64,000 bases of DNA from Apophysomyces variabilis (Eukaryota > Mucoromycota > Mucoromycetes > Mucorales > Mucoraceae): contig MZZL01000394.1 of assembly GCA_002749535.1 (NCBI GenBank), forward strand, positions 62,001 to 126,000, given 5' to 3'. A model generated the notes under the pieces. It saw only the letters and a list, made by a program, of their open reading frames with translations. It searched no databases and was not told the origin of the DNA. Position 1 is the first letter of the stretch. Every line of letters starts with the position of its first letter. The translations under genes were made by a program, and so were the position numbers. This document shows positions 25,776 to 37,977 of the stretch, piece by piece.

Positions 25776-26889
25776 TTACGTATCAAGTTTTTGCCATTCC
25801 ATATTTTTGATCTTATCAGCCAACAGATCCATGAGCTTAGAATTTACTTGGATAACAACTTCCACCTTTCGCTCCGGACGCTTCTTAGAAATTGGCTCTT
25901 GATTCGGGTCCTCCTTTATCTTACGCTCCTCAACTGTTGCAATCCCATATTGACTGGCATATATGTAACATGGTTCAAAATTGGCATAGTGCTGTGGTGC
26001 AGCAGGTTGTAGACCTCTCTTTTTCCGGCAGATCGAGCAGAGACAATTCCCTCGGCATCTATATCCTACCTTTAGTTAAGCACAACTTAGATATCAATAT
26101 CACTTACGGAAAACACACCCAATTGCCATGTTGCATAGCTTCATCTATGGTTTCGCCTGGATTATGTTCAGATCAGTATGCATTTCTCTTTTACTTTTAT
26201 CAGTTCTGATCTTTACCGTATTTGGATAAACATGCCCGATCAAATCGCGTGGTACATTGCATACCATCTGGCTTAAGTGCTGTACATCGAATCTGCGCAT
26301 ATTTGTGCTTAACAGAAGAGCTTTGATGAGCTACGTTGCTTCTAATTTACCTTTAATTTCGTAGTTTTCTGTCTACAGATAGCTAATTAAAAAACCTATT
26401 GGCAATAGAAAAAGGCATCCAATCTGTACCTGCATTGATGACAAGAGTCACCCTCCGATGTATACTTCTTTCGCTTCATTTTCGTATCTGCCATCTTTAA
26501 ATCCTTGTTCTCGTCCTCCATTGTATAATAATATACTCGCTTTTCCGCACCGAATCGGGGTGACCGCTAAAACCACATAAATTTCAAGAAGGATCAATAA
26601 GTTGTGCCTGCCAATCTCGATAAGCCAGAGATCTCCAATTACTCTCAGTTTCTCCTGCTGATGGACTTTGTTGGATGTCGTTAATGGCCGTGCCTTGACC
26701 GGCTTGTAAGGTTTCTCAGTTATCATCTACAACATGTCAGATATCGCTGGCTGCACAATACGATCTAACCAAAATATCGCCTACTAGCCCTAAACTGGCT
26801 AACAATGACTGGTTTTCAGCGATTCTCCGTGCACGCTCTTCTTCATAGGAACTGATCGTCCGAGTAGTGGTAGTATTTATATGTTGCAT
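25776..26889 (-). CDS. CDCA7-like protein (4CXXC_R1 zinc finger)
   Basis: Seven exons, all phases consistent (26770-26889, 26643-26726, 26430-26566, 26351-26372, 26217-26292, 26108-26156, 25776-26058), give 256 aa. The N-terminus has SYEEERARRIAENQSLLASL, a motif common near the start of fungal members. The zinc finger reads SCHQCRQKTTKLKIRC, MQCTTRFDRACLSKYGETID, GNWVCFPCRGNCLCSICRKK, with the CxxC array and the CHQCRQKT and CRGxCxCSxCR signatures of CDCA7. The arginine of CHQCR is kept; the arginine before YGE in human CDCA7 is lysine here. In animals CDCA7 recruits the remodeller HELLS and supports DNA methylation. The gene ends 382 bp before the UHRF1-like ATG. Confidence 0.9.
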
Positions 26890-27247
26890 AGCAATTGTTC
26901 AGGGTCGTTGGTGTGCGGATTTTCAACGATTTCTTTTTTCTTTTCTGTCAAAGGTCCCAAATGTGACTGTTTCGTTAATTGCACGCCAATCATTTTCCGA
27001 AACCATTGCATATCTTGCTCTTCTTTCTGAAAAGTAGGAACTGACGTGACACAACCCGCTTTAGATCCAAGTGATTGACAGCATGCCCACCATGAAAATT
27101 TGGAGTGATATAAATACCGTATTGAGCAAAGAATAGATGACATTCTGCGTCTATAATCAATCGAAGAGTGTACCAAGGATGCAATACGTGGAAAGCAGAG
27201 TTAAGAGGGTAAGAAATTTTCCTTTTCACTTGCAAGGTTGAAAACAT
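26877..27247 (-). CDS. Small protein overlapping the CDCA7-like start
   Basis: Three exons with phase-0 junctions (27230-27247, 27118-27150, 26877-27026; introns GTGAAA...ATAG and GTATTT...TCAG) encode 66 aa: MFSTLQTQNVIYSLLNTKEE, then DMQWFRKMIGVQ and a charged tail with GPLTEKKKEIVENPH. The stop lies inside the first codons of the CDCA7-like gene in another frame (13-nt overlap). No family recognised. Consistent splicing supports it, but it could instead be a spliced 5' leader with an upstream reading frame for the CDCA7-like mRNA. Confidence 0.45.
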
Positions 27248-28035
27248 TAGAGTCACTGATGCGTAGCCGTAATAGAAAACAATTGATGCTTTATGATGCA
27301 TCAATGCATAAATAAGATGACGTGAATCGATGATGTTCTCGTATAATATATTCACAGACACAAGAAAGAAAAGCTCACAATTGCCTTTTTAGCAATAGAG
27401 ATCATATGAAATAAAGAAACATTTGCAAACCAAAGCAGAAAATAGCACTCTTTGATCTAATACTTAACGCATGCCTCTTTCCTTTAGCGACGCACAACAC
27501 GTATCCAGTGAACGTCTATTTCACCTTATTCCAACCTAAAATATTTTGAAATAGGACGCAATTGACTAAGAAAGACCCCTTTGTTTTCCGTGGCAGTTGC
27601 ACAATCTATCCATTTACTAACAGTATTATCAATCAGATTATATATAGAAGGGTTTAGATACATGATACAAATAGTGCTTCGGTTATGTATTAATCTATCT
27701 TCAGTAGGAAGCAGTAAAGGATAGAAAACATGGAATCCTTAGCCTATGATTTGATGCAGACAAAAATGGTGGATTACGAGCGGCTGGTCTTCGATAGCAA
27801 GCAGACGCAGTGATATCATGAATGTTCCGCGTAATTGCTAACGCCTTACATACTTAGTCATCTACAAAGAATTGTAAGCGGATAACATTAGTACTGTTTC
27901 TGTTTTGACCTACCATTCGACTCTTTGATAGAGGAAGGGGAGCAACGTGTATATGCACTTGAAATGATATCGCGTAACATAGTGTTCATCCATCTTCACA
28001 ACAATTAGTAAGAATATCCATTTCCCATATTTAAC
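27248..28035. other. Intergenic
   Basis: Between the small gene and the VPS51 stop. An open minus frame here (to about 27361) appears to be a shadow of the small gene. No other gene seen. Confidence 0.45.
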
Positions 28036-30617
28036 TTACTTATTATCTTCTCCAACATAAGGCCATAACGCGACTTGCAGTTGCTCAACGTCTAGTTGTA
28101 ACTGCCGGTAAACCCCTTCGCTAATCGGCATTTCCCGGGTAGTCTCATGGAATGCTTTCAATATTATCCGGATCAGTCCGCTACACGCTCCAGTTGGCGT
28201 CCGATCAATATTCCCGTACACATCCACACGTTCAGCAAACAGTTTGTCGATGTTATCCATCAAATCATTGTCCGAACGGAAGATGCCAAGTCCAATACCA
28301 GCTGGAGACGTTATCCCACCCAAACTCTGGGTTGATTGCGCAGGGACTGAGTATATTCCGTCATTTTTGGGAGGAAACGGATATTCGTTCTCTGTGTCAG
28401 ACTCGCCGCCATCAACCGACGTATGTGCTGATGATTGTGGGTAAACTGACTTCATCAGTTGGTCCGTAGATTGTAATTGTAGCAAAACAACATTCCAAAC
28501 ATCAGAAAAGGATTCCGTTGTAGTAGGCCAAGAGCTTTCAACAAAAGTGAGATAGAATTCTTGAATTCGTGCTGACAATCGATATCCATCTTGCATTATT
28601 TGTTCGTTCAATAGCCACTGTCCTTTGGATAGACAGTATTCAATAACCTCATTTGCATCTTTCAGCAGCGATTTATCCAGGACCTGCTTGACGTGTTGTC
28701 TATTTTCGGCATTTGCTTGGTAAAATAGCTCCGAGAAATGGTTGTAAATTAGTAAAACCATGGATTCGGCAATGTCTTGACAAAGTCTAGAATTCGTAAG
28801 CATAATGGTTCGTGTGAATAGTTGTCCTAAATCCCCTTGATTGGAAAGCTCCTGATATTATTTCAGCAAATGATTACCTAGAATAGCAGATTTTACTTAC
28901 AATAAGCATATCAACAAGGTCATGCCACATGTCTTTTAACCCTGTCTGTACACATTCTCTGAATTGTGGAAGATCTCCTTGCATACCATGATGCAGAATG
29001 GTGAGACAATGGTTATAGATGTGCTGTGCTAGCCAAGTCTCGCTATCATTGAGAAAAGTAGCCAAGGAAATATTGTTCTGATTGTCAGATGCCAATAAAG
29101 CTGACAATTCAAGAATACGTTCTACACGGAAGATAAGCAATCCAATGAATGAACGTAGGATCTCCTACTTTTCAACCCTTCGATGGCCGTACTAAAAATC
29201 TTGGCTACACATTGTGTTTCCCACGTTTTCATCCAGTGAGTCATTCTTTCATTCATATCTGTTATAGACAGCAAAACTGTTCCATGTTTTAATACAACAG
29301 TGTGTAATTTGGTCATTTGGCGCATGTGATCTAAAACATCGGGATCCGCTATCTCTCTCTATCGTCGAATTAATTCGAGCTGGATTAAAATAAGATGTCC
29401 TTACCGGCAACTCAATAACTTCAGAACAGAGGGCTAAGAATTTGCTAATCTCCGGTCCAATCTGTTGCATAAGCTGTTTCCTCGCTTTTTCGTTGTTCTT
29501 GACATTGATAACAGCATTTGCAACATCTTCAGAGTCATTTTCTGTTTTGGAGTTTATAAACAGTCGTTGATAATGACTGATGACTTCTTCCAATGGCATC
29601 AAACAAATAGTAACAAGATCGTCAATGTTTGTCGGAGAGCGCTTTTCGTTCTTTAGGATCGACGTTTGTCTGGAAAGCCGTTAATGACACATATTGATCA
29701 AGAACTGCAACTCACAAATCCAAATATACAGTGCATAGCAAGTCTCGATCTTCGTTCAGAATGACCAACAGTTTTATCTGCTCAGCAACCGTGCTCACGG
29801 ACGTTGCATTTTTGGCGCTTTCCCAAATATCGGCCTTGACTTTGTCCATGATATCAGCGCACTCTCGCTCTATGCCCTTGAATGCCGTCATATGTTGATA
29901 GCGTTCCAATAAGCGAGATGCTCGGGAATAATATTTAACAGCATTACTGTAATCACGGGTATTAAGGCAGCGATTCAAATGGTTTGGCAGTTCAAACATA
30001 AATTGAAGCCGTTTCAACAGATCGTGAACATTGCTCAACTGTCTGATCTTATTCCGGTTCGGCCCCAAGGTCTGGTTTATGCTCATGCATCGCTGTGATA
30101 TATTCGTCATATATTCGTTCAAGTGACTCATTTCCGATTCCATACTCTCGACGTTGGCTTTCATCTAACTGTAATCAGCTTGTTTTTCAGCTTTTCGCGC
30201 AAATACATACTTTTCGTATAGTGTCTGTCGCACTGATAAACTTGTTATAGTTTTCATAAACAAGCGTCTTCATGTCACCATCGATTTCCCTAATTTCTAA
30301 CAGTTTTGTTAATTGACTTCTCATATCCTTGCTGCTAGTTTTACCAGTCATCAACTTGTTATCTTCTTCAATAAGATCGCGTAATGGTTTCTCCTTCAGA
30401 AGTTTGGAAAAGTATTTACTACTATTGAACGTAGTGTCATCTATTCGGACATGTCAAATGACGTTCGGGCCATGGTAGTTCATTAAACCCTACCAAGGTC
30501 TAAAGGGCGAGGGCTAGTATCATTGCCACCACCTAGTCCATAATATTTCTTGAGATTGATGTTTCTTTCGCGCTGTCTAGTTGGTTTTGTCACTGTTGCG
30601 TCTTGCTGGTTTGCCAT
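28036..30617 (-). CDS. VPS51: Vps51, GARP/EARP tethering complex subunit
   Basis: Subunit of the GARP complex that tethers endosome-derived vesicles at the trans-Golgi. The start MANQQDAT at 30617 leads to INLKKYYGLG and PLDLDDTTFNSSKYFSKLLK, the conserved Vps51 entry, then SATDTIRKMKANVESMESEM, the Vps51/Exo84-type N-terminal coiled coil, and YYSRASRLLERYQHMTAFKG. The C-terminal part includes LIRIILKAFHETTREMP and VEQLQVALWPYVGEDNK at the stop. About eight introns, e.g. GTAGGG...AATAG after PLDL. An ATG further upstream (30731) opens a frame with no family match and is left out. Confidence 0.93.
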
Positions 30618-31613
30618 CGCGAAGAGAACTGAAACCAAATAAGGACACTGCGGGGAAACTGATATTGGGACGGTCTCTTTGTGGAACCAGATCATGCAAA
30701 TAGCTGCCAGATATACGGCAAAGATGGCCAATAACGTACTATGCTAATAACTGTATAAATAGACAGCGGTGACCAGATCAAGCTTGGAATGTGAAGAAAG
30801 ACCAGTGAAATGCATGGAATCCTACTGTACGAAGCGAGCAAAGTAAGACTTTACGAAGAAGTTTAACCAAATTATGTTCTTCAACAGAAGCCAAGTTATG
30901 TATTACAATAAAAATAGTATATATTGGACAGCAATGGAGTCTTGATGACTCCTTGAACAGACTAAATGTGTACCGTAGATAGTTGACATATCGGACTTAT
31001 GCTTACTGTGAGGTCAACTATGTGATGACAAAGCCGCTTGACAGTAAGATAGGACAAGGAAAGTTTACCTTTTTCATTCCGAATATGTACATAGTTTGAT
31101 TATGTATGCGGACCATCCATGCCTTCCGTCAATCTTTGTCATAAATAGCTATCCGCATTTATGCGCTATTATATAAGTTTCCCCTAAAGTAGCCGTACCA
31201 TTATGCTCTCTGTATGCGTAAGGATGCAGTGAACCGCATTGTTCTTTTCACATTTACTGCATCAAAGACAAATATGATGTGTAACCCCTCCGATTGATGC
31301 ATATACTCTTTGTTAGGTGACGCACTTAGTCCAGTGCAGTTGTAGTGTGTTGAATATTCCGAAATTTTGATGCTCCTATATCTGCATTATGCAAGGATGG
31401 AAGGCAAGTATTACATAACATAGTGCCTTATTTCACGACTTTATAATCCACAATATGACTCTTTTTATACGTGTATTAACTAACGCTAGCAGTATCATTT
31501 TTGTTCAGTCGTAGCTTAACTGAAGGCAGTGTAAAAGTAGCTTTTATTAATTAATTTAGACGCTGTCGCAGCAACATTACAAGGACTCTGAGATGATCAT
31601 GCAAATGATGTTG
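30618..31613. other. Intergenic
   Basis: VPS51 promoter side and the 3' side of the small secreted protein gene. No gene recognised. Confidence 0.5.
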
Positions 31614-32019
31614 TTAAGCGTTTTGTGTAATGCTGATTTTCTTTTCATTGTTGTTGATAATGCCACCGGCAAGAAGACCATTAGCCTAACTTTGTTATGA
31701 GCAACTTGTTCATCGCCTGCGTTCAAATACTTACAAGACCACTGCTTGAACCTTCATTGCCGACATTTTGAACAATATGTGTGATACTGGCTGTTTGTTT
31801 TTGGATGTGCGGGACATTGGGTCTTGGCTTTTGAACTTGTGGGAGGTTCGGCGCTGGTTTTTGGACTTGCGGGACACTGGGTGTTTGCTTGTGAGTTTCC
31901 GTGACATCAGTCGTTTGTTCTTGATGTTTATGGGCCTTTTGCCAAGCAGGACCCCAGGGAGCAGCTTGAGTCGCAACAGAAAAAATAGCAGCGACAGCGA
32001 CAAGTGAGGCCAACTTCAT
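31614..32019 (-). CDS. Small secreted protein with VQKPxPNxP repeats
   Basis: 118 aa from two exons (31735-32019 and 31614-31685; intron GTAAGT...TTAG, phase 0). The signal peptide is MKLASLVAVAAIFSVATQA with a likely cut after it. The mature part starts APWGPAWQKAHKHQEQ and has three repeats of about 13 residues around VPQVQKPAPNLPQ/VQKPRPNVPH. The second exon adds a less polar tail, ANGLLAGGIINNNEKKISIT. No cysteines. Function unknown; similar repeat-bearing secreted proteins are often wall-associated. A TATA box lies about 55 nt upstream. Confidence 0.75.
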
Positions 32020-32072
32020 GTTTGATTACGTTTGTTGTGTGAGAAAGGCAAACAAACGGAATGCAGATACCC

Positions 32073-32080
32073 TTTATATA
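32073..32080 (-). promoter_or_regulatory. TATA box of the small secreted protein gene
   Basis: TATATAAA on the minus strand about 55 nt upstream of the ATG at 32019. Confidence 0.6.
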
Positions 32081-34239
32081 TTGCCATGCCAGCATAAGAC
32101 AGATATTTTTGTCGACGTCGAAACGAATATTTAGCACAGCATAAAGCGCTCCTTAATCCAAAAAAAAAGAAGGAGAGAGATAACTTCCCAAATTACATAC
32201 TCTTGTTGCCACTTTGAGTTATTGTAAGCAAGTCGGTTATCAGCGAGCCAAAATAGACAAAGGGAGAATCAAAGACTGGCGAAGGGCGCTTCCATTTCTC
32301 AAAATAAACCGAAATAGATTAGAGAACTCCATGTTATAGAACTTTGAGGCCTCTCGCATGACAAGTCCCCCTTAGTGTCTAAAAAGCCAAATAGAACTTT
32401 CTAAGACGGTGCAAAGCAGCTTCGAGACTCGGCGATCCCGTAAATAGACCATTGAATGACTAATGTATCCTCGGACCCATCCCTTTCTCCTTACCACCGC
32501 TGGCGCGAGTAATCAGTATCCGTTTTCCCTCCGATAATCGTTCCCGTGAAGATCCGGCTCAACAAAAATGTAATGATAGTTCAATTCTATAGGCTTGGTA
32601 GCCACGTCCATCTACTTTACAAAGCAAAAGGAAAATGCAAAAAGTTAAACGTTGCTTTTCTGGTAAAAACGGTTGTAAATCTCAGGGTAAATGCAGTCAT
32701 ATTATCATTCACTACTGCAAACTGTCGTTGGCCTTCAGTTATACAGAACTAAAGGTTAATATCATTCAGTGAGCGGTATTACAACCATGCCTACCATTAG
32801 TCTAGGCAAGTGTCTGTTGATCTGTTGATTTTTGGTTTAAAGCCGGTATCGAACACTGTAGGGTTGTCATCTCCATAAGCAAGCAAATATATAGGCCCAT
32901 GCATTCGTGAAACACAGGGATGGATGCATAGAGACTACAATATAGAACGCCATGCACAAACCAAGAGCTGTTGCTCAGGATAGTTGTAGTAAGAGGTTTC
33001 TCGCTGTACTACAGTATCACTTCTGGCGCGCTTGATAAAACCCCTGCCTGCACATTACATGCTGGGGTTCACGTTGCTAAATGATAGTGGTATAAATTCC
33101 CAGTGACACGGAAATTAATAGGTTTGATTGACTGCAAACAAAGTTTGTTTTCGCCATCTCCTAGTGTAATGAAGATGTCATGCTTTTCAATTTAACTCCT
33201 TTGGCAAGGTGGCAAAACAATATAAGTCAGCTGCTTGATTCACCTATACAGGCTATTTTAACGTTCAGTTAGAGAGAACAGCATGATTGATAAGAGTAAG
33301 ATGTGATAATGAAGTATAGGCCGAAGAAAATCTAACAGGAGACAGTGTAACCTTTCTTCTAGTGGAGATACTTGCAGTCCCAATGATATCATGCAAAGAG
33401 ATTATAACACCCCGTCGCAAACAATTTTAGTGAGCCTAAAAAGGACATAAGAATGATGGTATATCATATAACAATCTCAGAACCCCAGGAGTGTTTTTAT
33501 TTTAGATGGTCTAATGATGCTGGAAAGGTTTATCCAGGGTGATCTGACCACTTTAACTCTCTGTATATTATCTGTACTTCTCCTTTACTATATTATGCAA
33601 GAATATTTTTTCTTTAATGACATTCTGTTTATTAACAATATTTTACGCTACTCTAAATAGATCCTGCGGTCATAGAAGGGTCAAGCTTACGTTTTCCTAA
33701 ACATGATTACCAAAACAATCACGCATTTTAATTGAAAAGATTTTTTTCTTTGTTGCTGTTGTTATTGGATAGAAAACGCACAGACTTGAGGGGTCCGCAG
33801 CTACGTTATGACCAATCCCCCTTTTGTATTCGTTCGAATAAACATCAGATATAGTGACAATAAGAAAATCCGTGTTATGCCAACATAAAGGGAATATATG
33901 TCTCCGCAAGCCCAAGTTGGCTCAGGAAAGAAAGAAGGGTGCGTGCTTGATGTATCATGTGTGAAAGAAATCTGTACATGATATACATAAGCTTGATCCT
34001 CTAATGGACAGGAAACCCGTTCGAGTAGCAACCGGTATTCACTCAGTCAAAATAAACAACTGCTAGTCTCACATAATAATTCTGTGGGCCTGTGAAAGCC
34101 ATGGCTGGATCTTTTCCAGAGCATAGGACGTTCCAGTAAAAACGGTATGATCTGCTGGATGATCTGTGGCTTGTTCCTCTCAGTAAAAGCTTCTGTCTAA
34201 TACGAGCACGTACTCCCTCAACATGTTTTGCTAGCAATA
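32081..34239. other. Intergenic, gene-poor
   Basis: About 2.1 kb between two divergently placed genes. No gene recognised; open frames are short and unconvincing. Confidence 0.5.
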
Positions 34240-35398
34240 ATGCGAACTTACCGATCCCTCAAACGAGTCTTAGCATGGAGTACAGCGACTGCAGTAGCAG
34301 GAGCATACTATCATCATTCACAGCTACAGCCTCGGAATAAAGAGGAAGATACCTTGAATGAGAAAAACGTACCATTGTTTGAATGGTCCAGCATTCCCCA
34401 AAGCATAGCTCATAAATACATTGCACCCTACCCAGAAACCGGAACGTTGTGGAACATGGGCCGAACTGCTGTTATGGGTGGCGTTGGCCTATTTGCCAAG
34501 TTCTTTTTGAAATATTTAGCAAATACAGAGGTGCACGGTCTTGACCGTTTTATAGACATTGTAGAGTGTGACCGTAATCGAGGGTTGATAACAGGTAAAG
34601 TAGAGTATACTTTTGTAATAGACGTAAGAAAAATGAAGCAAAAGAGAATGTGGTTCAACTCAAACAGAAAGTATGTGGAAACACAATATCACAGTATCTA
34701 ACCATCTATCGGTGTGGGACGATCCATTACTATGGGGTGTTTTGCCGACACGCGTATTATTTTCTATTGACAAGATGCGTTGGGTATTGGGAGCTGCAGA
34801 TATCTGTTTTACAACGAGGTAACAATAAACCATAGGCGAAGGCAACTAGATGCTGACATTACAACTGGAGAAAAGACCGAAGGGCCTTTTTTTCTCATGG
34901 GGTCAGGCCATTCCAACGATCCGCGGCATAGGTATTTTTCAACCTGCGGTGGATTTTGCAGTGCACAAGTGCAATAGCAATGGATGGATCCACATATACC
35001 CTGAAGGACGCGTTAATCAAACCGCAACCATGCTTCGTTTTAAGTGGGGTGTGAGCCGTATTATTATGGAATCCGAGCGTTGCCCATTGGTGATACCCAT
35101 CTGGCATGAAGGTAAGAATGCCAAAAGCAGATTTTCTCGGACCAGAAAAATTTTATTCAATCCACATATTATCCTAGGTATGCAACATGTGCGCCCATTA
35201 CGAGGCCCATTTGTTCGATTATTCCAACCTATTACACTGGTTTTTGGCGATCCGATTGACTTCCAGGATATTCTGAAGGCATGGAAAGCTGGTGAATTAG
35301 ATGATGCAGAAACGCGAATTAGAATTGCAACTACTATCTATACGGCCTTAGAAGAGCTGAAGAAAAAGACACAAATACTTCAAGCCACGCATGAGTAG
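34240..35398 (+). CDS. TAZ1: Tafazzin (cardiolipin transacylase)
   Basis: Mitochondrial phospholipid-lysophospholipid transacylase that remodels cardiolipin. Motifs in order: PETGTLWNMGRTAVMGGVGL, the catalytic HX4D box in VSNHLSVWDDP, VLFSIDKMRWVLGAADICFT, LFFSWGQAIPTIRG, and the substrate-site GWIHIYPEGRVNQT followed by LRFKWGVSRII and IPIWHEG. Introns 34595-34694 and 34819-34875 are both in phase; the second joins CFTT to RPKGLFF. The first true ATG is 34240. About 335 aa, ending ILQATHE. Confidence 0.95.
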
Positions 35399-35418
35399 AA
35401 ATCGTAATTTATTGTTAT

Positions 35419-37341
35419 TTACGCTGTTTGATGCTGTACAGCCGTAAGCGTGCTGGTTATGGTAGATTTTGCGGCTGATGATTGCGAAGGTGTGCTTTCC
35501 GGATGATGATCTGAGAAGGAGCAACAAGTATTATCGATAAGTAGTAACAGTCGGGCAATATGAATTCCGAGAAACAAGATAAATACGAAGAAATGCATGC
35601 ATATTTGGGTATAGGCAACGTATTCCCGTTGCCGATCGGTTAGGCTAGTGAAGTGGGAATAAAAGATATTTAGAACAGAGATCAATGCACGAATCCCAGC
35701 CACCATAGTCTCCAAGACGTTCATGGCACGATCCAAATAAGGAGAGCCAATGCATAGTAGCAGAAACAGTACACTTTCCATAACAGCGATCGTGATTACT
35801 TGCGCTTCGCCGTTCATTTGGAAAAGTCCAACCATACTGCCGACCAATGCTTTACAAAGTAGAGTAACAATGAAGAAATAGGTCGTTTTCTCTCGAAGAT
35901 TTCCATACAAACTTCCATACCGCAACAATAAATTTATGTCTGATGACACCAGACGACGAGGTTTCGAGCAAATAAGGTTTAGCGCTGTATGTCCATACAA
36001 TCCAAAAATCCCGAATACGAGTACAAATGCTGCGCTCAGAATGAGGTACCATGGAGAGGGTAGCATCAGTTGATAGAAAGATAAAGATACAAGCGGGCTA
36101 AAGAATAGGGTGACTAGCCGCAGATAAATTCCTGCGCGAAATCTATCTAATTAGAAACGTAGTTTCTCTGCTTGCTGCCGCTTTTTTTTTTTACTTGAAT
36201 TCCTTACCGAATGTAACATTGCTGATCTTTCTTCGCTGACTTGCGAATTGGTAAGGTCTTGATAATGCTAAGATTTCCCATACTACCCATAAAGCAAGGC
36301 ATACAACGGTAATGCCTGCAAGTAAAAAAGAGAAGACGATAATGCATGTCAGGAAGAAAACGCGGCTGTCGATATCCAACGCCTGCGACAGGTCAACCAT
36401 ATTTTTTGCCAGCGTAACAGCAACGTTTCCATTGCATTTGGCTGTTGGTGATCCTTTGTCACCATAGCATAGTCCCGAAGCGTTCATAAGGTGCTCTCTA
36501 ATCCAAGTGCTTGACAATAATAGCCAGCTCCAAGCGAAGTCGGCCGTAAAAAGCGAGTAAAATTGTGGATAATTAAGATTTAGCGCACCGGTGCTGAAAA
36601 CAAATTGAGCATAGAACACCACGTCGAACGCAGTAGAGATGTTATATTTTGCTGTTTCTGACGCCAGACCATAGTTAGAAATAGCCAAGAACAAATCTTG
36701 CTCATGTTTTCGCGCATTATGCAAGCGGCAGCAAAGGGATACGATGCCAGCCAGCAATGCAATGGAAATGGGCACAAATGAGAAGGCTATGCGCCATGCC
36801 GGGTTCTGATAGCCGATGGGAGCTGCCAATAAACATACAATGGAAGAGGTGTTATCCATTGTCATGTAGTATTGCGATGCGATATGAGCCAAAGGAAAAT
36901 TTATCGATGGTAACAGGAAACTCTATATCGATTGCAAGAAGGAAAAAACGGGGCATGTAAGACAGAGGATTAAAATAAAAAGGTAATAACCTTTTCAAGC
37001 TGTACGGGGCCTTGACGAATGCATTCGCTATCGCAATCAACGGACTCTATGTGTGTTGTCTTCCAAAAGCCAATTTCAATCGTAGAGACTTCGCGTATCC
37101 GATCTGAACATACATACAACTGACATGAGCAATTTTCTTCCTTGGAAACACACGCTTTTTAGACTGAACTTGGCGTAGACGGATAGTCGAAAGCGGGAAT
37201 TTGTCCTGTAATAAGCAACCGATAAATATGCGACGAGTCGTCATAGTATCGGTCGACACGATTGACGTTCATTATGTTATTAGCCATGCAATACGTGTAG
37301 TTGGCAGATGTACGATAAATGTCAAGCAACTGTTTGTCCAT
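35419..37341 (-). CDS. TRP-like membrane channel (Flc/Pkd2 type), in-frame stop
   Basis: Fungal TRP-like protein: an N-terminal lumenal ML-like domain followed by about nine membrane segments, as in the Flc/Pkd2 family thought to act in Ca2+ or heme/FAD traffic. N-terminal exon: MDKQLLDIYRTSANYTYCMA to PAFDYPSTPSSV. Next comes a Cys-rich stretch (ENCSCQLYVCSDRIREVSTI, ESVDCDSECIRQGPVQLEK), then membrane exons starting SFLLPSINFPLAHIASQYY, and after an intron DRFRAGIYLRLVTLFF to the stop at 35419. A TAA at 37159-37161 interrupts the frame between SSV and KACVSKE. A 15-nt GT...AG stretch around it would restore frame but is too short for a normal intron. A signal-peptide exon may lie upstream. 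Confidence 0.75.
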
Positions 37342-37436
37342 AATGACTAACGAGCAACTCAATGAAGAGAGAGGAGGCAAAAGAAGAGAATCGGTTTGTT
37401 TTTTAAAGGATTTTTACAAAGCTAAGTTAATCATGT

Positions 37437-37764
37437 TCACTGAAGGGCAGGGCATTCTCTGGCTTCGGGAGCGTCCCTTTGAATATGTCCTTCTGCATCA
37501 ATTTTCATCGGTCGGCCAGTCATTTTCTCATGTACACGGCTTGCTTGTTCGGCAAGTAGTTTCCTCTCTTCAACGCTATTAGCCTAATATACTGGTGAAT
37601 AGTCTGTATTGAAATAAGTTGGGTCAAAATGTGTGCTCGCTCACATGCTCAGCTTGAGCAATTGCTTGCTCAATTTGTCTTTCGTGCTTTCTATCCATAG
37701 TTCGGTTCTGTTGATTATGCAACATCGTATTCCATTTATATAGAGCACTGTTTGTTTCAAACAT
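37437..37764 (-). CDS. Small charged coiled-coil protein (88 aa)
   Basis: Two exons (37645-37764 and 37437-37583; intron GTGAGC...TTAG, phase 0) give MFETNSALYKWNTMLHNQQN, a helical charged stretch DRKHERQIEQAIAQAEHANS and VEERKLLAEQASRVHEKMTG, and a tail with EGHIQRDAPEARECPALQ. A three-codon upstream ATG (MAA) precedes it, and a further open stretch in the same frame (NVKVLKREKAEPTAAP, about 37790-37880) might be another exon. That stretch recalls SUZ-type motifs, weakly. No firm family. Confidence 0.5.
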
Positions 37765-37977
37765 TGCGAATTATGCAGCCATTACAGCTGTGTCGGCTAA
37801 ATTCAATATCGCATAAACCGGTGCAGCTGTTGGTTCGGCCTTTTCTCGTTTTAAAACTTTTACATTAGGGAGCAGGTGCATCTGATAACAAGACCAATGA
37901 CGTATGGAAAAAAAATTGGAAGTGAAGCCTCGTCTAAAAAGAACATTAAAAACGCAGTAATAGCATAGTTGAGCAGT

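Noticed and set aside
26990..27361. 123-codon minus-strand frame upstream of the CDCA7-like gene
   Set aside because: Starts with GTG and reads through the introns of the spliced 66-aa gene; probably a shadow.
30618..30731. Upstream extension of VPS51 to ATG 30731
   Set aside because: The added residues are hydrophobic, unlike the Vps51 N-terminus, and lie in the likely promoter.
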